64,000 nt of DNA, taken from assembly GCA_000720805.1 (NCBI GenBank), contig JODI01000025.1, forward strand, positions 1-64,000. Reading direction: 5' to 3'. A program made the translations under genes and the position numbers. Under the pieces are notes generated by a model, which was given only the letters and a program-made list of their open reading frames with translations, did no database searches and was not told where the DNA came from. Source of the stretch: Streptomyces violaceoruber. Its GTDB lineage: Bacteria; Actinomycetota; Actinomycetes; Streptomycetales; Streptomycetaceae. Below are positions 53,658 through 63,235 of the stretch, in pieces (the stretch's first letter is position 1; each line of letters begins with the position of its first letter).

Positions 53658-54701
53658 CTAGCCGTGTGGCAGCACCACCGCGCGGCCGCTGATCTCCCCG
53701 GCGTGCAGGCGCTCGTACGCCAGCGGGGCGTCCTCGATCGAGAACGTCTCGACGTGGGAGGAGACAACACCCTGTCGCGCGAGCTCCACCACGTCGATGA
53801 GTTCGCCGCGGCTGCCCCAGTAGGGAGCCGAGGCGGACACCTCGAACGGCAGACCGCCGCCGAAACCGACCGCGAGTGTGCCTCCGCCGATGCCGACGAC
53901 GGTGACATCGCCCGCCACCGCCACCGACGCGGCGGCCACCGCGAGGGTCGCCTCCGCCCCCACGAAGTCGAGCACCACCTCGGCCCCGACGCCCCCGGTC
54001 AGTTCCCGCACCCGGGCCGCCGCCTCGCCGTCGGAGAGCAGCGTCTCGTGAGCGCCGACGGTACGCGCCAGTTCCAGCTTCTCCTTGCTCACGTCGAGGG
54101 CGACCACCCGGGCCGGCGTCAGCGCACGCAGCAGTTGGACGGCTAGATGACCGAGGCCCCCGACACCGATCACCACCGCCGTACTGCCCGGCACGAGCTT
54201 GGGCAGACAGGTGCGGATCGCGTGGTACGGCGTCAGCCCCGCGTCGGTGAGCGGTGCGGCCTGGACCGGGTCCAGGCCGTTCAGCGGCACCAGATGGCGG
54301 GGCGAATCCACCACCATGTACTCCGCGAGGGCGCCCGGAGAGCCGAGCCCGGGCGGCATGATGCCGAGGCCGGCGGCGTGCGGGCAGGCGTTCTCCCTGC
54401 CCTCGGCGCACCTGCGGCAGCGGCCACAGCCCCACGGGCCGTACACCGCCACCTCCTCGCCCTCCGCGACTCCGGTGGCGCCGCTGCCCAGGGCCGCGAC
54501 GGTACCGACGCCCTCGTGACCGAGCGTCATCGGCAGCGGATAGGGGAACTGCTCCTCCGGCCAGCTCATGACCGCCAGGTCCGAGTGGCACAGTCCCGCG
54601 GCCGTCACCTTCAGCAGCACTTGGCCCGGGCCCGGTTCGGGCACCGGAACCTCGACGACCTCGGGCGCACTGCCCACCGCACGGTACTGAACCGCCTTCA
54701 T
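53658..54701 (-). CDS. Zinc-dependent alcohol dehydrogenase
   Basis: 347 residues. Catalytic zinc ligands in GLCHSDLAVMS and LGHEGVG, structural zinc Cys in GCGRCRRCAEGRENACP, and the NAD fold VVIGVGGLGHLAVQLLRAL. It oxidises an alcohol or reduces an aldehyde. The ATG lies one base after the ABC permease stop, so it is the last gene of the leftward ABC operon and probably acts on the imported compound. Confidence 0.93.
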   Translation of the reverse strand: MKAVQYRAVGSAPEVVEVPVPEPGPGQVLLKVTAAGLCHSDLAVMSWPEEQFPYPLPMTLGHEGVGTVAALGSGATGVAEGEEVAVYGPWGCGRCRRCAEGRENACPHAAGLGIMPPGLGSPGALAEYMVVDSPRHLVPLNGLDPVQAAPLTDAGLTPYHAIRTCLPKLVPGSTAVVIGVGGLGHLAVQLLRALTPARVVALDVSKEKLELARTVGAHETLLSDGEAAARVRELTGGVGAEVVLDFVGAEATLAVAAASVAVAGDVTVVGIGGGTLAVGFGGGLPFEVSASAPYWGSRGELIDVVELARQGVVSSHVETFSIEDAPLAYERLHAGEISGRAVVLPHG

Positions 54702-54702
54702 C

Positions 54703-55830
54703 TCAGGCCTCCTCGTTCGGGACGGGCACCGAGCCGTCCGCTGTGAATACCGTGCCGTGCTGAGGCGACGTCCGGCGCCGCAGCACGGCCGGCAGTGTGA
54801 GGCGTCCGCCCGTGAGGACGAGCGCGACGATCAGGACCGAGCCGGTGAACAGGCTCGCGGCCCACTGGGCGCTGGTGGCGAGCCCGAGCCCGGTGGTGCC
54901 CGTGCCGAGCAGCAGCACCGCGATCACCGTGCCCCAGGCGTTGAAGCGGCCCGCGCGCAGCTGGGTCGCCCCGACGAAGGCCGCCGCGTAGGCCGACAGC
55001 AGATACGGCGTGCCGGCGGTCGGCGATCCGGATCCCACCGAGGACGCGAAGACGACTCCGGCGAAACCGGAGAGCAGCGCGGACGCCACCAGGGTCGAAA
55101 AGCGCAGCCGGTTGGTGCGCACCCCTTGCAGGCGCGCCGCGTCCGCGTTGAAGCCGGTCGCGTACAACCGGCGTCCGGTGGCGGTGTGTTCCAGCAGGAA
55201 CCAGATGGCCACCGCGGCGACGAGCAGATACAGCACCGGCAGCGTGATGCCGCCCGCGTCCAGTTGCGCGATGCCGGCGAACGGTTTGGCGAGCAGCTGG
55301 ACCCCGGTGATGGAGCTGTCCTTGGTGACCATGGTGATCAGGGACTGGATCAGAGCGCCGGTGGCCAGGGTGGCGATGAACGAGTCCACCCGCAGCACCA
55401 CGACCACGATGCCGTTGACCACACCGATCAGCAGGGCGGCGCCCATCGACAGGGCGATCGCGGTGACCGGGCCGAGGCCCGAGGAGACCAGGAAGTGAGC
55501 GGTCAGCACACTGGTGAGCGACATCGTGTAGGCGACCGACAGGTCGAAGACGCGCGCGGTCAGCGGAAGTACGACGCTGAGCGCGACAAGGCCGGCCACG
55601 GCGTTGCCGTTGAGGACCTGCTTGACGGTGATGGACGTCGGGAAGGTGTCCGGCGCCCACACCGAGAAGAGCACGATGATCAGCATCCACACGTAGACCG
55701 CGCCGACGTTGCGGAACGACAGGGCGGCCACCGCCCGCCGGGCCAGTGTGCCCAGTGGCCCCGGGGACACCGCGGCCGCGTCCGGTCCGCTGGGCCGCAG
55801 TTCCGCGGCCCGGGTCGGGGTTGATGTCAT
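54703..55830 (-). CDS. ABC transporter permease, CUT2 (ribose/xylose) type
   Basis: 375 residues with 9-10 membrane segments. Family marks include LPLTARVFDLSVAYTMSLTSVL, GALIQSLITMV, VDSFIATLATGAL and GRRLYATGFNADAARLQGV, as in RbsC/XylH. Its start overlaps or touches the ATPase gene stop. Though named for sugars, CUT2 permeases also import other small molecules; the oxygenase context suggests an unusual ligand. Confidence 0.91.
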   Translation of the reverse strand: MTSTPTRAAELRPSGPDAAAVSPGPLGTLARRAVAALSFRNVGAVYVWMLIIVLFSVWAPDTFPTSITVKQVLNGNAVAGLVALSVVLPLTARVFDLSVAYTMSLTSVLTAHFLVSSGLGPVTAIALSMGAALLIGVVNGIVVVVLRVDSFIATLATGALIQSLITMVTKDSSITGVQLLAKPFAGIAQLDAGGITLPVLYLLVAAVAIWFLLEHTATGRRLYATGFNADAARLQGVRTNRLRFSTLVASALLSGFAGVVFASSVGSGSPTAGTPYLLSAYAAAFVGATQLRAGRFNAWGTVIAVLLLGTGTTGLGLATSAQWAASLFTGSVLIVALVLTGGRLTLPAVLRRRTSPQHGTVFTADGSVPVPNEEA

Positions 55831-55831
55831 G

Positions 55832-57394
55832 TCACTCGGTTCCTTCCATGGCTTGGAGCAGCGCGCGTTCGGTGATGTCCCGGCCGCCGATCTCACGGAC
55901 GATCCGGCCGTCCCGTACCACCAGGACGCGGGTGCACAGCGCGAGCAGGTCCTCGGTGTCGGACGAGGACACGATCACGCCCATGCCGTCGTCGGCCTGC
56001 TGTTCGATCAGGTCGTACAACTGGAGGCGGGTGGCGATGTCGACGCCCGCCGTGGGTTCGCACAGCACCAGCACGGGGGGTTGCTGGGCCAGGCAGCGGG
56101 CCATGACGACCTTCTGCTGGTTGCCGCCGCTCAGTGTGGTGATCCGGGCGTCCCGTCCGGCTGTGCGCACCCCGACCCGCCGGATCCAGTCCTCGGCGAG
56201 CGAGGATTCACGGCGCCGGTTCAGTCGTCCGGCCCGGGCGCGGAGCCGGTCGAGCAGGGGCAGGGTGAGGTTCTCCCCGACGGAGAAGTCGCCGATGACG
56301 CCCTCTCCGGCCCGGTCCGCGGGGACGAGGGGGATGGCCAGGCCGTCGGCGGACCTTGCGTCGGTCCAGCGCCGGGAGCGCTCCGGGACCCGCACCTTCC
56401 CGCGTACCGGCCCCGAGTACGCCCCGCACACCGCGTACGGCACGACCTCGTGGCCGGAGCCGACCAGGCCGGTGATGCCCAGCCGCTCGCCGCGTCCCAG
56501 GTCGAAGCCGACGCCGCGCAGCGGGCCTGCCCACAGGCCGCGGACCTGGAGGACGGCCGCGGCGGTACCCGAGGGGGCCTGCGGCCGGTACTGGGTCTCC
56601 ATCTCCTCGCCCGCCATCAGCTCCGCCAGCGAGCGGGGAGTGAGTTCGGCTATCGGGCGGGTGGCGATCCGGCGTCCGCCGCGGATCACGGTGACCCGGT
56701 CGGCCAGCGCGAAGATCTCGTCCATGCGGTGCGAGACGTACAGGACACTGGCCCCGGCGTCGCGGACCTCGCGCACGATGTCGAAGAGCCGGGCGACTTC
56801 GCCGGGCGGCAGCACGGCGGTCGGCTCGTCCAGCACCAGGACGCCGCGCCGGCCCTCCCAGCCCTGCAGGGCGGCGGCGATGGCCACCACCGCGCGCTGC
56901 ACCGGGGTCGCCGTGGACAGGGGACGGCGTACGTCGATGCCGAGGCCGAACCGCTCGACCAGGGCCGTCGTCCGGCGCTCCATCTCCGGCCAGCGGATGT
57001 TGCCGAGGGCCGTACGGGCGAAGCCGCGGCTGAGCGCGAGATTGTCGGTGGCGCTCAGTTCGTCGACCAGCCCCAACTCCTGGTGTACGAAGCGGAGTCG
57101 GTCGTGCCGTGACCCGGCGACCTGGGCGAGGTCGAACGGCTCGCCGTCGAGTTCGGCGACCGATCCCGGATCGGCGTGGTGATATCCGGCGAGGATCTTG
57201 ATGAGCGTGGACTTGCCGGAGCCGTTGGGCCCGATCAGGGCGTGGATCTCGCCGTGCGCGATGTCGAGGCCGACGTCTTCCAACGCCTGGGTTCCGCCGA
57301 ATCGCTTCGACAGCCCGGACAGCCGCAGCACGGGCCGGTCGCCCGCGTCGGCGGCGGCCCGGTGCGGTGTCTCCGGTGACGTATCAGCGTGCAC
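55832..57394 (-). CDS. ABC transporter ATPase, CUT2 type with two nucleotide-binding domains
   Basis: 520 residues. The first domain has IGPNGSGKSTLIKILAGYH (Walker A) and VLVLDEPTAVL (Walker B). The second has a modified P-loop region (ITGLVGSGHEVVPYAV), with TLSGGNQQKVVMARCLAQQPPVLVLCEPTAGVD (signature and Walker B). Two fused NBDs with a degenerate second Walker A are typical of RbsA/XylG. GTG start with GGAG upstream. It serves the adjacent permease and binding protein. Confidence 0.93.
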   Translation of the reverse strand: MHADTSPETPHRAAADAGDRPVLRLSGLSKRFGGTQALEDVGLDIAHGEIHALIGPNGSGKSTLIKILAGYHHADPGSVAELDGEPFDLAQVAGSRHDRLRFVHQELGLVDELSATDNLALSRGFARTALGNIRWPEMERRTTALVERFGLGIDVRRPLSTATPVQRAVVAIAAALQGWEGRRGVLVLDEPTAVLPPGEVARLFDIVREVRDAGASVLYVSHRMDEIFALADRVTVIRGGRRIATRPIAELTPRSLAELMAGEEMETQYRPQAPSGTAAAVLQVRGLWAGPLRGVGFDLGRGERLGITGLVGSGHEVVPYAVCGAYSGPVRGKVRVPERSRRWTDARSADGLAIPLVPADRAGEGVIGDFSVGENLTLPLLDRLRARAGRLNRRRESSLAEDWIRRVGVRTAGRDARITTLSGGNQQKVVMARCLAQQPPVLVLCEPTAGVDIATRLQLYDLIEQQADDGMGVIVSSSDTEDLLALCTRVLVVRDGRIVREIGGRDITERALLQAMEGTE

Positions 57395-57455
57395 TGTTGC
57401 TCACTCCGTCGAACGGCCCGCCGCCGGCGCGGGGCCGGCGGCGGGGGCGGGTCGG

Positions 57456-58598
57456 TCAGTTCAGGCCCCACAGCGCCTCGAACTGCGCCTGGTAGTCCTT
57501 CACGAGCGGGAAGTCCCCGACAGCCATCGAGAGGTTGTTCTTGGTGATCAGCATGTTGGGCAGCACGGCCTTCTGGTCCACGTCCATGGACTGGCCGGTG
57601 AAGTGGCGGGCCAGTGCGTCGGCCTGGAGCCAGGCGGTCTCGTGGGAGTTCAGCGCCATCGCGCCGTCGCTGAGGCCGCTCTGGATGTACTCGTAGTTCT
57701 GCGCGTCACCGACGTTCACGGCGATGTGCTTGCCGGTGACACCCGCGGTCTTCAGCGCGGTCGGGACACCCACGTTGAGCAGGCCCAGGGAGAAGACGAC
57801 GTGGTCCACCTTCGGGTGCGAGCGGAGGTACGACACCACGCGGTCCGGCATGTCCTTGCCGATCGCGGTGATCGGCACGTCTACCGTGTCCAGCGCGCAG
57901 CCCTCGCACCACTTCTTGTACTGGGCGGCGAACGCGTCCTTGACGGGCTTGAGGATCGTGTAGACGGGCAGGTCGAAGTAGACGGTGTCGGCCTTGGCGC
58001 CGCTGTCGGACACCACCCATGAGGCGAGCATCTTGCCCTGGACGGCGACGTCCTCGGGCCCGTTGCTCAGCAGGTCGATACCGTCGCCGACCACGTCGTC
58101 CGCGTTCGACTGGATGACCGGGACATGTGCTGCCTTCAGCTGTGCCAGTTGCTTGGCGTAGACCGCGCGCGGGAATCCGGAGCTGATGACGGCGTCCGGC
58201 TTGTCGCGCAGCGCCTGGTCGTAGGCGGCCTGGACGGACTCCGGGGTGCCCTGCGTCGAGATCTCGTTGACCTTCCAGCCGAGCTGGTTGGCCGCTTGGG
58301 TGAAGAAGTCGGCCAGGTCCTGGCAGGACTGCACGCCGCACAGAATGAAGTCGATCTTCTTGCCCGCGGGGATCGCCTTGCCCACCGGTTGGGTGAGGGG
58401 GATCTTGCCCGGGCGCTCCGAGTACTTCGCGAGCGCCTCCCGTGCCGCGGTCAGGCCGGGGGAGTCCGAGGCCGCCGCCTTCGCGGAATCTGCGGCCGGA
58501 GTCGTGTCGGTCCCGCACCCCGCGAGGGCGAGGAGGGCGGTGACGGGGACGATCGCGGTGAGCGCGCGACGGACCGCGCGTCCGGGTCTGGAACTCAT
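57456..58598 (-). CDS. ABC transporter substrate-binding lipoprotein, CUT2-like
   Basis: 380 residues. Lipobox LLALAGCGTD, then a Peripla_BP_4-like fold: KIDFILCGVQSCQDLADFFTQAANQLGWKVNEISTQGTPESVQAAYDQALRDKPDAVISSGFPR, VPVIQSNADDV and HVVFSLGLLNVGVPTALKTAGVTGKHIAVNVGD. Two cysteines (LCGVQSC) at the ligand edge and another pair (WCEGC) may form disulfides. It differs from classical ribose binders, so the ligand is open. First gene of the leftward ABC operon. Confidence 0.9.
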   Translation of the reverse strand: MSSRPGRAVRRALTAIVPVTALLALAGCGTDTTPAADSAKAAASDSPGLTAAREALAKYSERPGKIPLTQPVGKAIPAGKKIDFILCGVQSCQDLADFFTQAANQLGWKVNEISTQGTPESVQAAYDQALRDKPDAVISSGFPRAVYAKQLAQLKAAHVPVIQSNADDVVGDGIDLLSNGPEDVAVQGKMLASWVVSDSGAKADTVYFDLPVYTILKPVKDAFAAQYKKWCEGCALDTVDVPITAIGKDMPDRVVSYLRSHPKVDHVVFSLGLLNVGVPTALKTAGVTGKHIAVNVGDAQNYEYIQSGLSDGAMALNSHETAWLQADALARHFTGQSMDVDQKAVLPNMLITKNNLSMAVGDFPLVKDYQAQFEALWGLN

Positions 58599-59029
58599 CT
58601 TTGAGTACTCCCGTGGTGTGGCGCCTGTTTTGATGCGGCCCGCGTCGCTCCCGCGTTCGCGGCGGCCGGCTCTGTACAGACGGATCCCGTGCCGCCCAGC
58701 CAGGGACGGCACGCTCAGTTCGAGCGGATGGTGTGGTCGTCGTGGGGTACGACGCGGGCCGCCGGGACATTCGGGCGGCGCTGTGGCCGGGACACGGAGG
58801 ATGCTGTCCCAGTCGGAGAGAAACTGTTGAGGCTCTACAGCCTCGGGTGCGACGGAGTGTGGCACGGCATGTCGGACTTGGGGAGGGGGCGGTAATAACG
58901 AATTCAAGGTGAGACCTACAATTTTTCCGGCTCACCGGGCTCTGCGGCGCCCCGACGGCGTCCCGAGTATTGCTCCCAGCAGGGACCCATAACTACACTC
59001 ACTCTAAAGTTTCTGGCTGAGGAGAGAAG
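58599..59029. promoter_or_regulatory. Divergent promoter region between ABC operon and Rieske operon
   Basis: 430 bases without a supported gene. Two promoter-like pairs are visible in the A/T-rich part: rightward TTGCTC (58970-58975), 18 bases, TACACT (58994-58999), about 30 bases before the Rieske ATG; and leftward TTGTAG (58921-58916), 17 bases, TTATTA (58898-58893), which would give the ABC operon a leader of nearly 300 bases. No matching operator was identified. Confidence 0.4.
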
Positions 59030-60436
59030 ATGGACGAAACGTCGGAGATGGGCGCGGCGCGGTGCCCGGGGCCCAGCGTCCAGGACTACCTCGACCGGGA
59101 CAGCCGGCCGGTTCCCCCCGCTCTGAGACACGTCCACAACGACTACCTCGGCAGCGAGGACATCGACACCACCCGCTTCACCTCCCGGGAATGGGCCGAG
59201 CGCGAGATGAGCCAGGTGTGGCGGCGCGTGTGGCAGTTCGCCTGTCTGGAGAGCGAGATCCCCGAGGTCGGCGACCACGAGGTCTACGAGATCGGCGACG
59301 ACTCACTGATCGTCGTGCGCACGGCGCCGGACGAGATCCGCGCGTACGTCAACGCGTGCCTGCACCGTGGCCGCAAACTGCGCACCGGCGGCGGCAACGT
59401 CGGCGAGTTCCGCTGCCCGTTCCACGGCTTCGCCTGGAACCTCGACGGAACCATGCAGACCCCGCCGTGCGCCTGGGACTTTCCCCATGTCACCCCGGAG
59501 AAGTTCGCCCTGCCGGAGGCCAAGGTGGCCACCTGGCGCGGCTTCGTCTTCATCAACATGGACCCGTACGCGGAACCGTTCGAGAGCTACCGCGGCACCT
59601 TCGACGAGTACTACATCTGGCCGCTGCAGGACCGTTACAAGTCGCTGCACATCGCCAAGGTGCTGCCCTGCAACTGGAAGATCGCCCAGGACGCGTTCAT
59701 CGAGTCCTTCCATGTGATCGCCACCCACCCGCAGATGCTGCCGTGGCTCGCCGACGCCAATTCCCAGTACGACGTCATGGCGGACCAGCCCAACTGGAAC
59801 CGCATGATCAACATCCAGGGAGCCCCCAGTCCTCACGTGGCCGACTCGGTCACGGAGGAGGACGTCCTGGAGACGTTCTACGACTCGCGTGCCTTCTACG
59901 CGGCCGCCCAGGGCCGGGACCTGGTGATCCAGGAGGGCGACGAGATGCCGGCGATCCCGCCCGGCGGCACCGCCCGCCAGGTCCTCGCCGAGCGGATGCG
60001 CGCACAGCTGGCGATCACCTCCCAGCAGGACTTCTCGCAGACCGCCGACACCGAGCTGCTGGACGCCATCAACTATCTGCTGTTCCCCAACTTCAATCCC
60101 TGGGGCGGCGCCAAGTCCAACATCATCTACCGGTTCAAGCCCAACGGTCTCGACCCCGACTCCTGCACCGCCGAGATCATCTTCATGTCGGCCCCGAAGA
60201 CGGCCGGCGAGATGCCGCCCCCGGTCAAGATCCGCTGGGTGCCGGAGGACATGCTCTTCGCGGACATCCCGGAACTGGGTGTGCTCGGGCCCGTCTTCGA
60301 CCAGGACTGCGAGAACCTGCCGTACGTCCAGCAGGGCCTGAAGACCCTGCGCAAGCCGGGCATCACCCTGGCCAACTACCAGGAGAGCCGCATCCGCCAC
60401 TTCAACCAGACGCTCGACCGGTGGATGGACAAGTGA
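59030..60436 (+). CDS. Rieske non-heme iron oxygenase, alpha subunit
   Basis: 468 residues. The Rieske cluster ligands are CLHRG and CPFHGFAWNLDG (CxH...CxxH, about residues 108-134). The C-terminal catalytic domain has the mononuclear iron site FIESFHVIATHPQM with a further acidic ligand downstream. It is an aromatic-ring-hydroxylating or demethylating oxygenase. GAGGAGAG precedes the ATG. It heads the rightward operon with ferredoxin, the 72-residue protein and an MDR reductase; no beta subunit gene is present. Confidence 0.94.
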   Translation: MDETSEMGAARCPGPSVQDYLDRDSRPVPPALRHVHNDYLGSEDIDTTRFTSREWAEREMSQVWRRVWQFACLESEIPEVGDHEVYEIGDDSLIVVRTAPDEIRAYVNACLHRGRKLRTGGGNVGEFRCPFHGFAWNLDGTMQTPPCAWDFPHVTPEKFALPEAKVATWRGFVFINMDPYAEPFESYRGTFDEYYIWPLQDRYKSLHIAKVLPCNWKIAQDAFIESFHVIATHPQMLPWLADANSQYDVMADQPNWNRMINIQGAPSPHVADSVTEEDVLETFYDSRAFYAAAQGRDLVIQEGDEMPAIPPGGTARQVLAERMRAQLAITSQQDFSQTADTELLDAINYLLFPNFNPWGGAKSNIIYRFKPNGLDPDSCTAEIIFMSAPKTAGEMPPPVKIRWVPEDMLFADIPELGVLGPVFDQDCENLPYVQQGLKTLRKPGITLANYQESRIRHFNQTLDRWMDK

Positions 60437-60753
60437 CCGTCACCCACCGGGTCGCGGTGCGGCCCTCCGGTGTCGAGCTGGAGGTGCGCGACGGCGAGGA
60501 CCTGTTCAGCGCCGCCCAGCGGCTCGGCTACCGCTGGCCCACCGTCTGCGGGGGCAAGGCGACCTGCCGTACCTGCTTCGTGCAGGTCGAGGAAGGCGCC
60601 GAGAACTGTTCTCCCGTGGGCCCGCTGGAGCGCGAGGGCATCGAAGCCCTGCGCAGACCGGTGGACGGCCTCACCCGGCTCGCCTGCCGGCTACGGGTCG
60701 AGGGCCCGGTGACCGTGACCAAGCGCGGCGTACGCCGCAGACCGCAGGAGTGA
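60433..60753 (+). CDS. [2Fe-2S] ferredoxin
   Basis: 106 residues. Cluster Cys pattern VCGGKATCRTC followed by a fourth Cys in LACRLRV (C-x5-C-x2-C...C, adrenodoxin/bacterial type). It should shuttle electrons to the Rieske oxygenase. The GTG overlaps the oxygenase stop (GTGA), so the two are translated together. Confidence 0.92.
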   Translation: MTVTHRVAVRPSGVELEVRDGEDLFSAAQRLGYRWPTVCGGKATCRTCFVQVEEGAENCSPVGPLEREGIEALRRPVDGLTRLACRLRVEGPVTVTKRGVRRRPQE

Positions 60754-60756
60754 GCC

Positions 60757-60975
60757 GTGAGCGCCAAGCAAGTGACCCATCCGCTGACCGGGCACGTGTA
60801 CCGGCTCACCGAGGACGGGCTGGTGGAGGTGACCGACCCGAAGACCGGGGCGTGGGGCATCTTCGACTTCCAGGCCCGCTGGCAGTCCGGGGAACTGCGC
60901 CACGCCGACCTCCAGATGGCCGGCTGGGTGGGCCGTCTCGCCCAGCGGCGCGGTGTCCAGCCGCCGGCGGAGTGA
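60757..60975 (+). CDS. Conserved-looking 72-residue protein of Rieske operon
   Basis: GTG start three bases after the ferredoxin stop. No cysteine and no membrane segment: MSAKQVTHPLTGHVYRLTEDG, VTDPKTGAWGIFDFQARWQSG and LQMAGWVGRLAQRRG. Strong coding bias and tight packing between ferredoxin and reductase show it is a real gene. I do not recognise the family. Possible roles are a small structural partner or assembly factor for the oxygenase. Confidence 0.8.
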   Translation: MSAKQVTHPLTGHVYRLTEDGLVEVTDPKTGAWGIFDFQARWQSGELRHADLQMAGWVGRLAQRRGVQPPAE

Positions 60976-60979
60976 GCCG

Positions 60980-62029
60980 ATGCCACCCCGCAGCACCCGG
61001 GTGGTCTGCCTGGTGCGCCGGCCGGCCGGAGAACCGGCGCCCGGCGACTTCGCCGTCGAGGAACGCCCGCTCCCGCCGCTCGGCGAAGGGCAACTGCTCG
61101 TCCGCAACCTCTACATGAGTGTCGACCCGTCGATGCGCGGGCGGCTGGAGAGCACCGAGAAGCACTACACGCACAACTTCACCCCCGGATCACCGCTGGA
61201 CGGCCGGGCCCTCGGCGTGGTGGAGGAGAGCCGCTGCCCCTCCGTGCCTGTGGGCACCTTCCTGCGCCACCAGCTCGGCTGGCGCGAGTGGGCCGTGCTC
61301 GACCCCGCGGACACCGATGCCGCGGGCCGCATAGACCCACAACTCGCGCCGCTGCCGACCTGGTTGGGGCTGCTCGGACAGACCGGCTTCACCGCCTACG
61401 TCGGGCTCGCGCGGATCGCCGGGGTGCGGCCCGGCGACACCGTCTTCGTGTCGGCGGCGGCCGGGGCCGTGGGCACCGCGGCCGGACAGTTCGCCCGGCT
61501 GCTGGGCGCGGAGCGCGTCGTCGGAACCGCCGGGGGGCCGGACAAGTGCGCCCTGCTGGTCAAGGAGTTCGGCTACGACGCCGCCGCGGACTACCGCGCC
61601 GAGCCGGTGCGCGACGCCCTGGCGCGGATGGCGCCCGACGGTGTCGACGTCTACTTCGACAACGTCGGCGGGGAGCAACTCGTCGCCGCCCTGCACGCGT
61701 TGAGGACGGGCGGCCGTGTCGCGCTGTGCGGCATGATGTCGCAGTTCGGCGGCGAGGGACGGACCGCCGACATCAACCAGCTGATCCAGGCGGTCCTCAG
61801 ACGGCTCACGCTGCGCGGCTTCATCGTCCGCGACCACGACGATCTGCGGCCCGAGTTCGAGGGCCGCGTCGCCGACTGGCTCCGCTCGGGCCGGGTCACC
61901 GCCCGCGAGACGGTGACGGACGGCCTCGACAGCGCACCTCAGGCCCTGCTGGCCCTGCTGGACGGCGGCAACGTCGGCAAGATGCTGGTCAGGCTGGCCC
62001 AGGACCCTTACAGCCGTTTCAAGCCATAG
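60980..62029 (+). CDS. NADP-dependent oxidoreductase, MDR superfamily (PTGR/LTB4DH-like)
   Basis: 349 residues. LYMSVDPSMRGRL, LGQTGFTAYVGLARIAGVRPGDTVFVSAAAGAVGTAAGQFARLLGAERVVGTAGG, VDVYFDNVGGEQL and GRVALCGMMSQF are signatures of zinc-free MDR enzymes that reduce alpha,beta-unsaturated ketones or related double bonds. ATG four bases after the 72-residue gene. Last gene of the Rieske operon; likely acts on an oxygenated or unsaturated intermediate. Confidence 0.92.
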   Translation: MPPRSTRVVCLVRRPAGEPAPGDFAVEERPLPPLGEGQLLVRNLYMSVDPSMRGRLESTEKHYTHNFTPGSPLDGRALGVVEESRCPSVPVGTFLRHQLGWREWAVLDPADTDAAGRIDPQLAPLPTWLGLLGQTGFTAYVGLARIAGVRPGDTVFVSAAAGAVGTAAGQFARLLGAERVVGTAGGPDKCALLVKEFGYDAAADYRAEPVRDALARMAPDGVDVYFDNVGGEQLVAALHALRTGGRVALCGMMSQFGGEGRTADINQLIQAVLRRLTLRGFIVRDHDDLRPEFEGRVADWLRSGRVTARETVTDGLDSAPQALLALLDGGNVGKMLVRLAQDPYSRFKP

Positions 62030-62086
62030 AGGGCGACGGGCAGACGCACGGTCCCGAGCCGGCCTCACCGCCCGTCGCCGCGCCTC

Positions 62087-63235
62087 TCACCTGCCCCAGA
62101 TCTTCCGGTACCCCTCGCGGTACCCGGGTGGATCCCAGCTCGTCGCGCCGCCGCTGTTGGCGGCCGTGGCGACGTGGACCGGGGCGACGTATCCGCTGGC
62201 GGGCTCGCCGGCGAAGGCGCGGTTGAACTCGTCGACGATCTGCCAGCCCTGCTCGGTGAGCGGCTCCGGGACGGTTGCGGCCTGGAACTGCCCGCTGTTG
62301 ATGCGCTGGAAGGCCGACGGGTCGCCGTCACCGGCGCCGATGTTGAAAGGGGGACCCGAGCCCTCGCGCCCCGCCTCGCGCAGGGCGGGCGCGGCGTCGG
62401 CGAAGTACAGGTCGTTGATGGCCACGGAGTACGTCCACCTGCTGCCGAAGCGGGACAGGAGGGAGGAGACCTCCTGAGGGGTACGGCTGCTCGCGTCCGG
62501 GATGGGGATGTTCTCGGACGCCAGCAGGCGCACATCGGCGCAGGTGGCCAGCTGCTTCTCGATCAGCTGGGACTTCTTCCTGGCGAAGGGGATCGAGGCG
62601 TCGGTGAAGACGACGACACCGGCCCGGCCGCCGGAGCGCGCGATGATCCAGTCGGCGCTGATCTCCGCGACGTCCCCGACCCGGGTCGTGACGTTGGTGA
62701 AGAGCTTCGGGTGTCTGCTCGGCCCCGGGGAGCCGACCGCGTGCCAGCCGATGAGCGGGATGCGCGCCGCGTCGGCCCGCGCGAGCTGGGACGAGGTCGC
62801 GTTGGGATCGAAGCCGCCGAGGACGATGCCGGATGGTCTGACGCCGACCGCCTGGCTCAGAGCCGCCTGGATGCCGGCGGGGGTGCCCTGCCCGTCGATG
62901 ACCCTGACCTTCCAGCCGATCACCCGCGCGGCCTCCCGCAGGCCCTTCGCGACGCCCGCGACTCCGGGATTGGTCATGGTCTGTGCGACGTAGACGATCG
63001 TCCTGCCCGGCAGTGCCGTGGGTCCGGTGGTGGGGCCGTTCCAGGAGACGTCCACCTTCTCGGCCTGCCGGACGGCGGATCTCGCCTTGGCGAGGGCGGC
63101 CGGGCAGCCGGCCCTCGTGACCCCTTCGGAGGGGTTTCCCGGACCGGTGGACGAGCCTCGCTCACAGCCGACGACGGTGACGACGACCGTGACGAGGGCC
63201 GCGAGGGCGGGGGCGACCCGGTGGTACGAGATCAC
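62087..63235 (-). CDS. Second CUT2-like substrate-binding lipoprotein
   Basis: 382 residues. Lipobox-like TVVGCERG near residue 24, then TIVYVAQTMTNPGVAGVAKGLREAARVIGWKVRVIDGQGTPAGIQAALSQAVGVRPSGIVLGGFD and IPLIGWHAVGSPGP, a Peripla_BP_4-type fold. It is related to but clearly different from the binding protein at 57456. The GTG overlaps the permease stop (GTGA), so it follows the permease gene in its operon. Confidence 0.9.
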   Translation of the reverse strand: MISYHRVAPALAALVTVVVTVVGCERGSSTGPGNPSEGVTRAGCPAALAKARSAVRQAEKVDVSWNGPTTGPTALPGRTIVYVAQTMTNPGVAGVAKGLREAARVIGWKVRVIDGQGTPAGIQAALSQAVGVRPSGIVLGGFDPNATSSQLARADAARIPLIGWHAVGSPGPSRHPKLFTNVTTRVGDVAEISADWIIARSGGRAGVVVFTDASIPFARKKSQLIEKQLATCADVRLLASENIPIPDASSRTPQEVSSLLSRFGSRWTYSVAINDLYFADAAPALREAGREGSGPPFNIGAGDGDPSAFQRINSGQFQAATVPEPLTEQGWQIVDEFNRAFAGEPASGYVAPVHVATAANSGGATSWDPPGYREGYRKIWGR

